From contig CAJUMC010000059.1 of the NCBI GenBank assembly GCA_910587085.1, positions 1 through 20,246 on the forward strand: a DNA stretch of 20,246 bases, read 5' to 3'. A program made the position numbers and the translations under genes. The first letter of the stretch is position 1; every line of letters begins with the position of its first letter. Origin of the DNA: an uncultured Lachnospiraceae bacterium (GTDB lineage: Bacteria > Bacillota > Clostridia > Lachnospirales > Lachnospiraceae). Of the stretch, positions 20,232-20,246 are shown piece after piece. Below the pieces are notes generated by a model. The model saw only the letters and a program-made list of their open reading frames with translations, was not told where the DNA came from and did no database searches.

Positions 20232-20246
20232 TTGGTTAATAAATTT

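Overview
The window reads like a chromosomal segment of a Gram-positive Clostridia member, most likely Lachnospiraceae (inference). The reasons are strong AGGAGG-type ribosome binding sites, sigma-A promoters with 17-bp spacers, riboswitch-controlled vitamin transporters, a Csp-like subtilase, a DUF3784-like small membrane protein and a HipA-like kinase of a type common in gut Clostridia. Every convincing gene lies on the + strand. Most of the window is moderately GC-rich. The exceptions are an AT-rich gene at about 10.75-11.4 kb and an AT-rich, purine-biased tandem repeat at about 11.87-12.28 kb.

Layout. (1) 1-4177 is a phosphate module: a Na/Pi cotransporter with a fused PhoU domain, then a PhoB-like regulator and a PhoR-like kinase that overlap by 4 bp. 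The promoter upstream of the transporter carries TTTACA repeats in 11-bp phase that look like a Pho box, so the module probably regulates itself. (2) 4264-7788 is a cobalamin riboswitch with its own promoter, followed by a BtuF-like lipoprotein, a BtuC-like permease and a BtuD-like ATPase. A 13-bp perfect hairpin separates btuF from btuC. (3) 7828-8870 is a promoter, a compact TPP riboswitch, a hairpin that contains the ribosome binding site, the ThiT thiamine S-component, and a long terminator-like hairpin. (4) 9007-11399 is a promoter with candidate operator repeats, then a HAD-like protein, a GH105 unsaturated glycuronyl hydrolase and an AT-rich QueG-like double [4Fe-4S] protein, joined by overlapping stop and start codons. 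(5) 11440-11895 is a small membrane protein with its own promoter. (6) 11864-12278 is a 15-bp minisatellite containing a nested 150-bp duplication. (7) 12291-16596 is a polysaccharide-lyase-like cytosolic protein, a HEAT-like helical repeat protein, and a nagB (glucosamine-6-phosphate deaminase) interrupted by an in-frame TAA at codon 26. (8) 16757-18478 is a Csp-like S8 peptidase with an intact catalytic triad. (9) 18743-20005 is a HipA-like kinase with no visible HipB partner, followed by a terminator and an operator-like palindrome at the right edge.

How the parts may work together. The first 8.8 kb is nutrient acquisition (phosphate, B12, thiamine), each part with its own sensing device. 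The 9.1-16.6 kb part looks like intracellular processing of acidic or amino-sugar oligosaccharides (GH105, lyase-like protein, broken nagB), but no sugar importer or secreted enzyme is visible here. The most unusual elements are the minisatellite, the nonsense-interrupted nagB, the low-GC QueG-like gene fitted into a GC-rich operon, the unassigned lyase-like and helical-repeat pair, and the solitary HipA-like kinase. I found no CRISPR array, rRNA, tRNA or insertion sequence, and no convincing defence system.
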